The notes under the pieces were generated by a model. That model did not search any database. It worked only from the letters and a program-made list of their open reading frames with translations, and was not told the DNA's origin. Positions 20,688 to 28,998 of a stretch of DNA of 64,000 nucleotides are shown one piece after another (position 1 is the first letter of the stretch; each line of letters starts with the position of its first letter). The position numbers and the translations under genes are program-made. The stretch lies in NCBI RefSeq assembly GCF_013408685.1, contig NZ_JACBZY010000001.1, positions 2,914,001 to 2,978,000 of the forward strand, written 5' to 3'. Origin of the DNA: Schumannella luteola (GTDB taxonomy: Bacteria > Actinomycetota > Actinomycetes > Actinomycetales > Microbacteriaceae).

Positions 20688-21158
20688 CTACTCGTCCTCG
20701 TCCTCGGAGGCGAGCAGCTCGTAGACCTTCTCGGGAGTCGTGGCGCCGCGCAGGGCGGCCGCCTTCTCCGGGTCGAGCAGGATCGTCGCGAGCTGCGAGA
20801 GCAGGGCGATGTGCCCGTTGCCCTTCGCGGCGATCCCGACGGCGACGCTGACCTCGTTGCCGTCCCAGTCGACGGTGTCGGGGAAGCGGATGACGCTGAG
20901 CGCATCCGACTTCACCGCCTCCTTGCCGGCGAGGGTGCCATGCGGGATCGCCACACCCTCGCCGACGTAGGTGGACACCGAGTTCTCGCGCTCGAGCATC
21001 GCGTCGATGTACGACGCGTCGATCGCGCCGGCATCGAGCAGCGCCTGGCCGGCCTGACGGATGGCGTCATCCCGGCCCGTCGCGCTCGACTCCAGCCGGA
21101 TCGACTGCTCGGCGAGCAGCTCGGTCAGCGGCTTCGACTCGTTCGACTCGTCGCTCAT
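20688..21158 (-). CDS. PTS IIA component, mannitol/fructose type
   Basis: 156 residues. The active-site region ENSVSTYVGEGVAIPHGT contains H73, the histidine that accepts phosphate from HPr; the IPHGT context is that of mannitol-type IIA proteins. It passes phosphate to the separate IIB protein encoded four bases upstream in the same operon. The C-terminus is acidic (EDEDE). The free-standing IIA, IIB and IIC differ from the single MtlA polypeptide of E. coli. Start ATG at 21158. Confidence 0.92.
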   Translation of the reverse strand: MSDESNESKPLTELLAEQSIRLESSATGRDDAIRQAGQALLDAGAIDASYIDAMLERENSVSTYVGEGVAIPHGTLAGKEAVKSDALSVIRFPDTVDWDGNEVSVAVGIAAKGNGHIALLSQLATILLDPEKAAALRGATTPEKVYELLASEDEDE

Positions 21159-21162
21159 CGCC

Positions 21163-21471
21163 TCAGACCTCGACCGTCTCGCCGTTCTGGATCGCCTTGA
21201 CGATCTTGGTGACGGCGGGGTCGCCCAGGAAGAGCTGGAAGGGCACGACCGGGACGTCGGGGACGACGCCGCGGGCGCGCTCGGCCAGGCTCGCCTGGGT
21301 CACGACGACATCGGCGTCCGACGGGATGTGCGCGACGGGCGAGTGCTCGACCGTCACCCCGCTCTTCGCGAGCTGCTTCTTGAGCGTGGAGGCGAGCATG
21401 ACGCTCGATCCCATGCCCGCGTCGCAGGCGACGATGAGCTTCTTCACGTTCGATCCGTCGATGGTTGTCAT
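21163..21471 (-). CDS. PTS IIB component, mannitol type
   Basis: 102 residues. The phosphorylated cysteine is C16 in ACDAGMGSS, the P-loop-like signature of mannitol/lactose-class IIB proteins. It takes phosphate from IIA and gives it to the substrate bound in IIC at the membrane. A good ribosome site (AAGGAG) precedes the ATG at 21471. Complete and separate rather than fused to IIC. Confidence 0.93.
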   Translation of the reverse strand: MTTIDGSNVKKLIVACDAGMGSSVMLASTLKKQLAKSGVTVEHSPVAHIPSDADVVVTQASLAERARGVVPDVPVVPFQLFLGDPAVTKIVKAIQNGETVEV

Positions 21472-21503
21472 GAGGGGTCTCCTTCAGTGAGTGACGGTGT
21501 CGG

Positions 21504-22769
21504 TCAGGCCGCGGAACCGGCCGCGGGCTGGTTCTTCGACTCTGCCTTATTCTGCGCGGTCTTCTCCTGAGCCGCTTCCAGATCGATCGCGGCATCCGTC
21601 GCGCTCTCCTTGCGACCGAAGCCGAGCAGCAGCGCGCCGACCACGAAGGTCACGGCGGCCGAGATGATCACGCCGGCCACGATCAGCGGGATCTGCGTGG
21701 GCGGCGAGACCGCGACCCAGGCGATGATGCTGCCCGGCGACGCGGGTCCGACGAGGCCGAGACCGAAGATCGTCTCCCAGAGCACACCGGTCGCACCGCC
21801 GACGATGGCGGCGACGATGAGGATCGGCTTCATGAGCACGTAGGGGAAGTAGATCTCGTGGATGCCGCCGAGGAAGTGCACGACCATCGCGGCCGGGACG
21901 GTCGGGCGGATCGCGCGGGGTCCGAAGAGGAGCATCGCGGTCAGGATGCCGAGGCCGGGCCCGGGGTTCGACTCGATCATGAAGAAGATCGAGTGGCCCG
22001 CGCCGGCGCCGGCCTGCTCGATGCCGAGCGGGGTGAAGACACCGTGGTTGATCGCGTTGTTGAGGAACAGCACCTTGGCGGGCTCGACGACGATCGACAC
22101 CAGCGGGAGGAGCCCGGCGTTGACGAGCGCGTTCGCCAGCCAGCCGAGGCCCTGCGTGATCCAGAAGGTCAGCGGGCCGACGACGTAGAGGCCGATGACC
22201 GCGAAGACCGCGCCGACGATGCCGGCCGAGAAGTTGTCGACGAGCATCTCGAAGCCGCCGCGCACCTTGCCGGAGATGAAGTTGTCCCACCACTTCATCA
22301 CGAGAGCGGCCAGCGGTCCGAGCACGAACGCCGCCAGGATGGTCGGTCCGATCTCGGCGATGCTCTTCGGGGCCGAGACCTCCTCGCCGTTGAGCGGGAT
22401 CGCGACGAGCTTCAGCGCGACCGGGGCGAGCATCGCGCCGATCAGCGCCACGGCGCCGACGACGCCGCCGCGGTGGCCGTGCACGTTCTTGCCGCCGGTG
22501 TAGGCGATCAGGATCGGGATGAGGATCGTGATCAGCGGCCCGACGATCGAGCCGATCTGGTCGGTGATCGGGAGGGTCTGGTCAGCCGGCAGGCCGCCCC
22601 AGTGGGCGATGAGGTTGATCCAGCCGGTGGGGATGAACAGCGTGGTGACGATACCGAACGCGATGAACGCGCCCAGGTTCGGCATCACCATGCCGGCGAG
22701 GAACGCGCCGAACCGCTGAACGCGGGCGCGGGCCCCGGTGCCGGTGGCGGCGGGGGTGTAGTCGGACAT
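21504..22769 (-). CDS. PTS IIC permease, mannitol family
   Basis: 421 residues, an integral membrane permease that binds and translocates the sugar alcohol as it is phosphorylated. Many hydrophobic helices are visible, and the N-terminal GAFLAGMVMPNLGAFIAFG matches mannitol-type IIC proteins, as do the GHRGGVVG and later NxAINHGVFTPLG segments. It stops after the IIC domain with a short charged tail; IIB is a separate gene 32 bases downstream. Start ATG 22769 is preceded by AGGAG at a proper distance, while longer starts add only proline-rich sequence. The substrate is probably mannitol or another hexitol or pentitol; IIC family membership alone does not settle it. Confidence 0.92.
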   Translation of the reverse strand: MSDYTPAATGTGARARVQRFGAFLAGMVMPNLGAFIAFGIVTTLFIPTGWINLIAHWGGLPADQTLPITDQIGSIVGPLITILIPILIAYTGGKNVHGHRGGVVGAVALIGAMLAPVALKLVAIPLNGEEVSAPKSIAEIGPTILAAFVLGPLAALVMKWWDNFISGKVRGGFEMLVDNFSAGIVGAVFAVIGLYVVGPLTFWITQGLGWLANALVNAGLLPLVSIVVEPAKVLFLNNAINHGVFTPLGIEQAGAGAGHSIFFMIESNPGPGLGILTAMLLFGPRAIRPTVPAAMVVHFLGGIHEIYFPYVLMKPILIVAAIVGGATGVLWETIFGLGLVGPASPGSIIAWVAVSPPTQIPLIVAGVIISAAVTFVVGALLLGFGRKESATDAAIDLEAAQEKTAQNKAESKNQPAAGSAA

Positions 22770-22840
22770 CGGGGGTACTCCTTCGTACAGAGTGAGTTGC
22801 GGTGGTAGTGGTGGTGCAGGTTTCAGCGGCGCCAGGGGCG

Positions 22841-23794
22841 TCAGCCGGCCACGAGGGGCCGATCCAGGTCTGGCTGCCATACCAGCTGGACGTTCTCAGG
22901 GTGCAGGTCGCTCGGCGAGGGCACCGCGCTGCCGGGGAGCCCCGTCGCGGCGGCGCCCCAGGTGAGCCCCTCGGTGAAGGCCCCGACGAGATCGCTCTCA
23001 TCGCTGCCGTACTTCGAGAGGAACCCGGCGAGCAGGCAGTCCCCCGCGCCGACCGGGCTGACCGGACGGGCGACGGGCGACTCGCCGACGAGCTCGGTGT
23101 CGTCGGCGACGAGCACGGCGCCCGCGGCGCCGAGCGTGACGAGCACGATCGCGACGCCCGAGTCGCGCACCTCGCGCGCGGCCTCGAGCACGTCGGCGAT
23201 CGTGCGCAGCGGACGGCCCACCAGTTCGGCGAGCTCGTCACGATTGGGCTTGAGGATGCGCGGCGCGGCGGCGACGGCGGCGGCCAGCGGGTCGCCGCTC
23301 GTGTCGACGGCGACCGAGGCTCCCGCGGCGGTCGCGGCCTCGATGAGCGCGCGCACGTCGTCGGCGATGAGCCCGGGCGTGCCGCTGCCGGAGACGACGA
23401 GCCAGTCGCCCGGGCGGACGGTGCCGCGCAGGGCCGTCGCGATCGCGAGCAGATCATCGGCGTCGAGCGGCGATCCCGGCTCGTTGAGCTTGGTGACGAT
23501 GCCATCGCCGCCGACGATGCTGAGGTTCGAGCGCGTGCGGCCGCTCACGGCGACGTAGCGGCCGTCGACGCCCGCCGCATCCAGCAGCCGGCCGAGCTCG
23601 CTGCCCTCGGCGCCGGCGACCGGCACGACCGCGATCGAGGCGTGGCCGTTCGCGGCGAGGGCGCGGGTGACGTTGACGCCCTTGCCGCCGGGCTCGAGCA
23701 CCGGGGCCGAGGTGCGCAGCACGCGGCCCGGCTCGAGACGGTCGAGCGTCACCGTGCGGTCGAGGCTCGGGTTGATGGTGAGCGTGACGATCAC
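22841..23794 (-). CDS. PfkB-family sugar-phosphate kinase, 1-phosphofructokinase-like
   Basis: 317 residues. The N-terminus MIVTLTINPSLDRTV and PGGKGVNVTRALAANG are typical of the FruK/LacC (1-phosphofructokinase or tagatose-6-phosphate kinase) branch; the catalytic aspartate lies in SPVGAGDCLLAGF near the C-terminus. It phosphorylates a ketose monophosphate with ATP. In this operon it could act after the dehydrogenase to give a bisphosphate for glycolysis. The ATG at 23794 overlaps the regulator stop by four bases. A 71-base gap separates it from the permease gene, which has its own strong ribosome site. Confidence 0.88.
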   Translation of the reverse strand: MIVTLTINPSLDRTVTLDRLEPGRVLRTSAPVLEPGGKGVNVTRALAANGHASIAVVPVAGAEGSELGRLLDAAGVDGRYVAVSGRTRSNLSIVGGDGIVTKLNEPGSPLDADDLLAIATALRGTVRPGDWLVVSGSGTPGLIADDVRALIEAATAAGASVAVDTSGDPLAAAVAAAPRILKPNRDELAELVGRPLRTIADVLEAAREVRDSGVAIVLVTLGAAGAVLVADDTELVGESPVARPVSPVGAGDCLLAGFLSKYGSDESDLVGAFTEGLTWGAAATGLPGSAVPSPSDLHPENVQLVWQPDLDRPLVAG

Positions 23795-24555
23795 GGCGCG
23801 ATCACCACCCGCGGGCCGGCGTTCTCGAGGTCTTCGGCGAGCTCGGCGTCGATCGCCGCGTCAGTGATGATCGTGTCGATCGCCGAGATCGGGGCGACGC
23901 GGGCGAAGTCCTCGCGGCCGAACTTGGAGTGATCGGCCAGCAGCACCGTGCGGCGCGCGGCCGTGATCAGCTCGCGCTTGACCGAGGCCTCGGCCATGTC
24001 GGGCGTGGTGAGCCCGCGCTCGACGCTGATGCCGTTCGTTCCCATGAACGCCACGTCGGCGAAGACCTCGCCGATCTGCGCCCGCGTCCACTCGCCGACG
24101 GCGGCGAGGGTTCGCGGGCGCACGACTCCACCCAGCAGGTGCAGGCTGATGTTCGGGCGCGCGACGAGCGCGGCGGCCACGGGAAGACTGTGGGTGACGA
24201 CCGTGAACTCGCGGTCGGTGGGCAGCAGCTCGGCCAGGCGCACCGTCGTGGTGCCGGCGTCGAGGATGATCGAGCCGCCGTCGGGCAGCTCGTCGAGCGC
24301 GGCGCGGGCGATCGACTCCTTCTCCCCCGTGGCGCGCACCTCGCGGTCGGCGACGCCCGGCTCGATGCCGAGGCGCTCGACGGGGATCGCGCCGCCGTGC
24401 ACGCGGCGCAGTACGCCGCGGCGCTCGAGGGCCGTCAGATCGCGGCGCACGGTCTCCGGGGTGACCGAGAGCTCCTTGGCGAGACCGGCGACATCCACGC
24501 GACCGCGCGAGCGCGCGGTGGCGAGGATCTGCTGGTGACGCTCCGGTGCGTACAT
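23791..24555 (-). CDS. DeoR-family transcriptional regulator of the PTS operon
   Basis: 254 residues. The N-terminal winged helix-turn-helix is visible (VAGLAKELSVTPETVRRDL, then LERRGVLRRVHGGAI), followed by a DeoR sensor domain with ILDAGTTTVRLAELL, the sugar-phosphate-binding segment of the family. Such repressors usually sense a phosphorylated intermediate of the pathway they control. It is the first gene of the operon and its stop overlaps the kinase gene, so it is probably autoregulated through the inverted repeats and promoter directly upstream. Start ATG at 24555. Confidence 0.92.
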   Translation of the reverse strand: MYAPERHQQILATARSRGRVDVAGLAKELSVTPETVRRDLTALERRGVLRRVHGGAIPVERLGIEPGVADREVRATGEKESIARAALDELPDGGSIILDAGTTTVRLAELLPTDREFTVVTHSLPVAAALVARPNISLHLLGGVVRPRTLAAVGEWTRAQIGEVFADVAFMGTNGISVERGLTTPDMAEASVKRELITAARRTVLLADHSKFGREDFARVAPISAIDTIITDAAIDAELAEDLENAGPRVVIAP

Positions 24556-24580
24556 CGATCGACCTCTTCGTGATCCGGGC

Positions 24581-24600
24581 GGACTTAGCTGGCAAAGTCC
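24581..24600. promoter_or_regulatory. Inverted repeat in the leader of the PTS operon
   Basis: GGACTT and AAGTCC are spaced by 8 bases, just downstream of the predicted transcription start and 26 bases before the regulator ATG. A second inverted pair, gtgttga at 24602-24608 and tcaacac at 24643-24649, flanks the promoter itself. Either could be the DeoR operator; the sequence alone cannot decide. Confidence 0.35.
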
Positions 24601-24617
24601 TGTGTTGATCTGTGCCC

Positions 24618-24646
24618 ATAAAAGCCCGATTGCGTCCGGATGTCAA
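24618..24646 (-). promoter_or_regulatory. Promoter of the sugar-alcohol PTS operon
   Basis: On the minus strand an exact TTGACA (24646-24641) is followed after 17 bases by TTTTAT (24623-24618). The start of transcription would lie near 24611, giving a leader of about 55 bases before the DeoR ATG. The surrounding 225-base gap to polA has visibly lower G+C around the promoter. Confidence 0.6.
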
Positions 24647-24780
24647 CACCGGCGGACGGCGCGGCGTGGCGCACCCGGAGCAAAACGGACATGATCGGCG
24701 CTCACCACGAGGGAACCCCCGCCAGCACGGGGCTGACGGGGGTTCCGGATATCGGCGGTGCGATCCGCGCGATCGGTGGA

Positions 24781-27438
24781 TCAGTGGGCGGCGGCATCCC
24801 AGTTCGGGCCCGTGCCGACCTGCACGACGAGCGGCACCGAGAGCTCGGCGGCGCCCTCCATGCGCGAGCGCACGATCTCGGCCATCGCGTCCTGCTCGCC
24901 CTCGACGACCTCGAAGACGAGTTCGTCGTGCACCTGCAGCAGCATCCGCGATTCGAGGCCCTTGTCGCGGATGTCGGCGTCGATGTCGATCGACGCGCGC
25001 TTGATGATGTCGGCCGCCGAGCCCTGGATGGGCGAGTTGAGCGCCTGACGCTCGGCGTTGTCGCGCAGCACCCGGTTCGTCGACACCAGGTCGGGGAACG
25101 GTCGGCGGCGGCCGAAGATCGTCGTCGTGTAGCCGTCGACGCGCGCCTGCTCGACGACGCCGCGCAGGTAGTCGCGCACGGCGCCGAAGCGGGCGAAGTA
25201 GTCGGCCATGAGCTCCTTCGCCTCCTTCGTCTCGATGCGCAGCTGCTTCGACAGGCCGAAGGCGCTGAGGCCGTAGGCGAGGCCGTACGACATGGCCTTG
25301 ACCTTGGTGCGCATGACCGGCGTCACATCCGCCGGGTCGACATGGAAGATGCGGGCGCCGACGAAGCGGTGCAGGTCCTCCCCCGAGTGGAAGGCCTCGA
25401 TCAGGCCCTCGTCGCCGGAGAGGTGCGCCATGATGCGCATCTCGATCTGCGAGTAGTCGGCGGTGAGCAGCTGCGCGAACTCGGGACCGCTGCGGAACGC
25501 CGAGCGCACCTCGCGGCCGGTCTCGGTCTTGATCGGGATGTTCTGCAGGTTCGGGTCGTTCGACGAGAGCCGGCCGGTGCTCGATCCGGCCTGCTCGTAG
25601 GTCGTGTGCACGCGGTGGTCGGGCGCGATGGCCTTCTCGAGCGTCTCGACCATCTGCTTGAGCTTCGTCGCGTCGCGATGCTGCAGCAGCAGCGCCAGGA
25701 AGGGATGCGGGCTCTTCTCCTGCAGATCGGCGAGCGAGGCCGCATCCGTGGAGTAGCCGGTCTTGTTCGCGCGCGTCTTCGGCATCTGCAGCTGCTCGAA
25801 GAGCACCTCCTGCAGCTGCTTGGGCGAGCCGAGATTCACCTCGCGGCCGATCTCGGCGTAGGCCGAGGCGGCGTACTCGCTCGCGTTGGCGGTGAGCCGT
25901 GAGTTGAGGTCGCCGAGCACCTCGGCGTCGACCGTGACGCCCTGCAGCTCCATGCGGGCGAGAACCGGGATGAGCGGCACCTCGATGTCGGTCAGCACGC
26001 CGAGCGAGCCGGCGTCGAGCTGCGTCGAGAACTCATCGCGCAGGCGCAGCAGGTACCAGGCCTCGGTGGCCGGGCTCACCTGCGCCTCGGGCACGAGCTG
26101 GTTCGGGTCGGGCTCGGGCAGCGTCTCGCCCAGGTGGTCGTAGACCTGCTTCGACAGCGTCTCGGGCTTGTTGCCCGGTCGCAGCAGCCACCCGGCGATC
26201 GCCGTGTCGAAGACGACGCCGTCGAGGGGGATGTCGAGCTTGGCGAGCGCCTTGATCGCCCGCTTCGACTCGTGCAGCACCTTCGGCGCCGGGCTCGCCA
26301 GCCACTCCTCGAGGGCGGCGTAGTCGGGACGGTGCGCGCCCCACGGCACCCAGGCGCTCTCGGTGGCCGTGGCGATGCCGAAGCCGTCGAGCTCGCCGCC
26401 GTTCACCGTGACACGCAGACCGAGCGGCTCCCCCGCCTTCGTGGCGGTCTGCAGCCACTTCGCGAGCTCTTCGTCGACCATCTGCCGCACGGCCGGAGCG
26501 CCGGCTCCGGCGAGCGTCTGCTCGACGCCGTCCGCCGCATCCTCGGCCGTGCCCTCGAGCTTGATGACGCGGTCGAGAAGCGTGCGGAACTGCAGGCGGG
26601 CGAAGACCTCGCGCACCGCCGCGGCGTCGATCGGCTTGCGCTCGAGGTCGGCGGGCTTCGCGGGCAGCTCGACATCGCGCACGAGGCGGTTGAGGCGACG
26701 GTTTCGCACGGCGCGCTCCTGCTGCTCGCGCAGGTTGTTGCCGACCACGCCCTTGATCTCGTCGGCGTGCTTCAGCAGCTCATCGACCGTGCCGTACTGC
26801 TGGATCCACTTGACGGCGGTCTTCTCGCCGACCTTGTCGATGCCGACCAGGTTGTCGCTCGTCTCGCCGACCAGTGCGGCGATCTCGGGGTACTGCGCCG
26901 GCTCGATGCCGTAGCGCTCGACCACGGCGTCGCGGTCGTAGCGCTTGAGCTCGCTGACGCCGCGCACGTTCGGGTAGAGCAGGGTCACGTCGTCGTCGAC
27001 GAGCTGGATCGTGTCGCGGTCGCCCGAGACGACGAGCACGCGGAAGCCGTCGGCCGCACCCTGGGTGGCGAGGGTGGCGAGGATGTCGTCGGCCTCGAAG
27101 TCCTCTTTGCTCAGGGTCGTGATGCCCATCGCGTGCAGCGCCTCTTCGAGCAGAGGGATCTGGCCGACGAACTCGGCCGGGGTCTCGGCGCGCGTGCCCT
27201 TGTACTCGGGCAGCTCGCGCGTGCGGAAGGAGAAGCGGGAGATGTCGAAGGCGACGGCGAGGTGCGTGGGCTTCTCGTTCTGCAGCAGGTTCAGCAGCAT
27301 CGAGATGAACCCGTGGATGCCGTTGGTGTGCTGTCCGTCGCGGGTCACGAAGCTGTCGACCGGCAGCGCGTAGAACGCGCGGAAGGCGAGCGAGTGGCCG
27401 TCGATGAGCAGAAGGGTGGGCTTGTCGTTGTCCGGCAC
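24781..27438 (-). CDS. polA: DNA polymerase I
   Basis: 885 residues, normal length. The N-terminal ~300 residues are the 5'-3' exonuclease domain (LLIDGHSLAFRAFYALP, VVSGDRDTIQLVDDDV). The middle domain sits where a 3'-5' exonuclease would be but I do not see an intact DxE motif, as is common in actinobacterial PolA, so proofreading is doubtful. The polymerase domain has motif A DYSQIEMRIMAHLSGD, motif B RTKVKAMSYGLAYG and motif C LLQVHDELVFEV. It fills repair gaps and removes Okazaki primers. Start ATG at 27438; a 123-base divergent gap separates it from the thioesterase gene. Confidence 0.97.
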   Translation of the reverse strand: MPDNDKPTLLLIDGHSLAFRAFYALPVDSFVTRDGQHTNGIHGFISMLLNLLQNEKPTHLAVAFDISRFSFRTRELPEYKGTRAETPAEFVGQIPLLEEALHAMGITTLSKEDFEADDILATLATQGAADGFRVLVVSGDRDTIQLVDDDVTLLYPNVRGVSELKRYDRDAVVERYGIEPAQYPEIAALVGETSDNLVGIDKVGEKTAVKWIQQYGTVDELLKHADEIKGVVGNNLREQQERAVRNRRLNRLVRDVELPAKPADLERKPIDAAAVREVFARLQFRTLLDRVIKLEGTAEDAADGVEQTLAGAGAPAVRQMVDEELAKWLQTATKAGEPLGLRVTVNGGELDGFGIATATESAWVPWGAHRPDYAALEEWLASPAPKVLHESKRAIKALAKLDIPLDGVVFDTAIAGWLLRPGNKPETLSKQVYDHLGETLPEPDPNQLVPEAQVSPATEAWYLLRLRDEFSTQLDAGSLGVLTDIEVPLIPVLARMELQGVTVDAEVLGDLNSRLTANASEYAASAYAEIGREVNLGSPKQLQEVLFEQLQMPKTRANKTGYSTDAASLADLQEKSPHPFLALLLQHRDATKLKQMVETLEKAIAPDHRVHTTYEQAGSSTGRLSSNDPNLQNIPIKTETGREVRSAFRSGPEFAQLLTADYSQIEMRIMAHLSGDEGLIEAFHSGEDLHRFVGARIFHVDPADVTPVMRTKVKAMSYGLAYGLSAFGLSKQLRIETKEAKELMADYFARFGAVRDYLRGVVEQARVDGYTTTIFGRRRPFPDLVSTNRVLRDNAERQALNSPIQGSAADIIKRASIDIDADIRDKGLESRMLLQVHDELVFEVVEGEQDAMAEIVRSRMEGAAELSVPLVVQVGTGPNWDAAAH

Positions 27439-27561
27439 GCGATCAGCCTAGCGACGACCTCCGACAGTGCCGGAGCCACAGAGAGCGACGGCCGACGGGT
27501 CGCACGCAGCCGCGGCGGCATAGGCTCGCCGGGTCCGCATCCGACGCGAAGGAGCCCCCGC

Positions 27562-27987
27562 GTGACCCTGCTGCCGCCCGACCTCGACCCCGAGCTGGTC
27601 GACCGCATCGTCAACACGAAGGGCGGGTCGCTCTCGGTCAAGATGGGCATCGAGTTCCTCGAGCTCTCGGCCGAGCGCTCGGTCGCCCGCATGCCGGTCG
27701 AGGGCAATCAGCAGGTCATCGGCCTGCTGCACGGCGGAGCCCACGTCGTGCTCGGCGAGTCGCTCGGATCGATCTCGGCCGCCATCCACGCCGGTCCCGG
27801 CCGCTACGCCGTCGGAATCGAGATCAACGCGACGCACAGCCGCTCGGTCACCGAGGGCTGGGTCACCGGCACCTGCACCGCACTGCAGCTCGGCCGCACG
27901 CTGTGCACGCACGAGATCGTCAACACCGACGAGCAGGGTCGCCGCCTGTCGACGATCCGCATCACGAACCTGCTGCGCGACCAGTGA
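27562..27987 (+). CDS. Hotdog-fold thioesterase (PaaI/MenI type)
   Basis: 141 residues on the plus strand, divergent from polA. Motif VIGLLHGGAHVVLGESLGS carries the HGG and glutamate that form the active site of 4-hydroxybenzoyl-CoA thioesterase-like hotdog enzymes; the following beta segment AVGIEINATHSRSV is also typical. It should hydrolyse an acyl-CoA thioester, for example in menaquinone synthesis or phenylacetate catabolism, but nothing nearby fixes the substrate. The start is GTG 27562, chosen because GAAGGAG lies 7 bases upstream. It ends at a bidirectional hairpin terminator shared with pdtaR. Confidence 0.9.
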   Translation: MTLLPPDLDPELVDRIVNTKGGSLSVKMGIEFLELSAERSVARMPVEGNQQVIGLLHGGAHVVLGESLGSISAAIHAGPGRYAVGIEINATHSRSVTEGWVTGTCTALQLGRTLCTHEIVNTDEQGRRLSTIRITNLLRDQ

Positions 27988-27993
27988 GACGCC

Positions 27994-28032
27994 GCGAGCC
28001 CCCGGTCTCCACGACGGAGAGCGGGGGCTCGC
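27994..28032. terminator. Bidirectional terminator between the thioesterase gene and pdtaR
   Basis: Eleven-base perfect arms (27994-28004 and 28022-28032) around a 17-base loop lie between two convergent genes ending at 27987 and 28048. It can serve both strands. Confidence 0.65.
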
Positions 28033-28047
28033 GGGATGTCTGCGGTG

Positions 28048-28656
28048 CTACTTCTTGGCGCCCAGCTGGTCGATGATCGCCTGGGCGACGTCGTGCATGG
28101 TGAGACGGCGATCCATCGACGCCTTCTGGATCCAGCGGAACGCCTCGGGCTCGCTGAGGCCCATCTTCTCGTTGAGCAGGCCCTTGGCGCGGTCGACGAG
28201 CTTGCGCGTCTCGAAGCGCTCGACGAGGTCGGCGACCTCCGACTCGAGCGTGACGATCTGCTGGTAGCGGCTCAGCGCGATCTCGATCGCGGGCAGCAGG
28301 TCGTTGGGCGTGAAGGGCTTCACCACATAGGCCAGGGCGCCGGCCTCGCTCGCGCGCTCGACGAGCTCCTTCTGGCTGAACGCCGTGAGCAGCACGACCG
28401 GGGCGATGTGGTTCTTGCTGAGCTTCTCGGCAGCCGAGATGCCGTCGAGCTGCGGCATCTTGACATCCATCACGACCAGGTCGGGCTTGAGCTCGGTGGC
28501 CAGGGCGACCGCGGTCTCACCGTCGCCGGCCTCGCCGACGACCTCGAAGCCGTTGTCGCGGAGGATCTCCACGATGTCGAGGCGGATGAGGGACTCGTCC
28601 TCGGCCACGACGACGCGGCGCGGACGGCTGATCTCGGTCTCGTCGGTCACGACCAT
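28048..28656 (-). CDS. pdtaR: ANTAR-domain response regulator, PdtaR-like
   Basis: 202 residues. The receiver domain has the acidic pair E19-D20, phospho-acceptor D64 in VVMDVKMPQ, a threonine in LLTAFSQ and the lysine in VVKPF. The C-terminal ~65 residues are an ANTAR RNA-binding domain (RKLVDRAKGLLNEKMGLSEPEAFRWIQ). The PdtaS/PdtaR pair of Actinobacteria uses phosphorylation to let the ANTAR domain bind paired hairpins in target mRNAs and stop premature termination. The sensor kinase gene is not in this window. The start was set at ATG 28656; the open frame upstream runs into intergenic sequence. Next to it lies the left end of the tRNA-Leu islet. Confidence 0.92.
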   Translation of the reverse strand: MVVTDETEISRPRRVVVAEDESLIRLDIVEILRDNGFEVVGEAGDGETAVALATELKPDLVVMDVKMPQLDGISAAEKLSKNHIAPVVLLTAFSQKELVERASEAGALAYVVKPFTPNDLLPAIEIALSRYQQIVTLESEVADLVERFETRKLVDRAKGLLNEKMGLSEPEAFRWIQKASMDRRLTMHDVAQAIIDQLGAKK

Positions 28657-28743
28657 GAGCCTACGGTATGTCCGTACATCCGCCGCGCGCGGGTGAACGG
28701 ATGTGCACGACCCCGTCGACGGGAGCACCCGCGATGCGGGTGC

Positions 28744-28768
28744 GGTGCCGGATAACGGACTCGAACCC
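28744..28768 (-). repeat. Partial tRNA-Leu 3' end (left attachment-like repeat)
   Basis: Matches 31356-31380, the T-loop to acceptor end of tRNA-Leu(CAA), at 24 of 25 positions; the difference is C for G at 28756. Beyond this core the sequence departs from the tRNA and the T-stem cannot form, so it is a fragment and not a second tRNA gene. Such a 3'-end copy at the far side of an insert is the usual mark of site-specific integration into a tRNA gene. Confidence 0.7.
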
Positions 28769-28954
28769 GATACGGGAACCCCGGATCCCCGTGATTTCGG
28801 GGAGTCAGTCGGTCTGTAGCTTGTCCGACGCGCCGAGTTCGCTGGGCGTAATGCGTTCATGGACACACAACGTGGCCTCGCTACCCCCGGCCGCAAGCGC
28901 CGCACCCTGCACCGACCGGCCACCTCCGCTGCCTGACAGGTCACGGCGATCATG

Positions 28955-28995
28955 GAAGAAGCGCCGCACCCCGGCCTGGGGTACGGCGCTTCTTC
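28955..28995 (-). terminator. Long hairpin after the islet membrane-protein gene
   Basis: Twelve-base perfect arms GAAGAAGCGCCG/CGGCGCTTCTTC enclose a smaller CCCC/GGGG stem. It begins 3 bases after the stop of the small membrane protein and ends transcription of the exported-protein pair. On the minus strand the stem runs into only a short mixed tail. Confidence 0.6.
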
Positions 28996-28998
28996 GAT

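Larger units (their letters stand above)
28657..28998. other. Gene-free stretch with the left attachment-like repeat and a terminator
   Basis: From pdtaR's start to the end of the small membrane protein gene there is no convincing gene. It holds the pdtaR upstream region, the partial tRNA-Leu copy at 28744-28768 and the long hairpin at 28955-28995. A 25-codon plus-strand frame at 28859 has no ribosome site and is not called. Confidence 0.6.

Noticed and set aside
28741-28830. A second tRNA gene at the left end of the islet
   Set aside because: Only the last ~25 bases match tRNA-Leu; the T-stem, anticodon arm and 5' acceptor strand are absent.
28859-28936. A 25-codon plus-strand frame inside the islet (ATG to TGA)
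   Set aside because: No ribosome site, arginine-rich translation, and it lies in a region with other signals; no support for expression.
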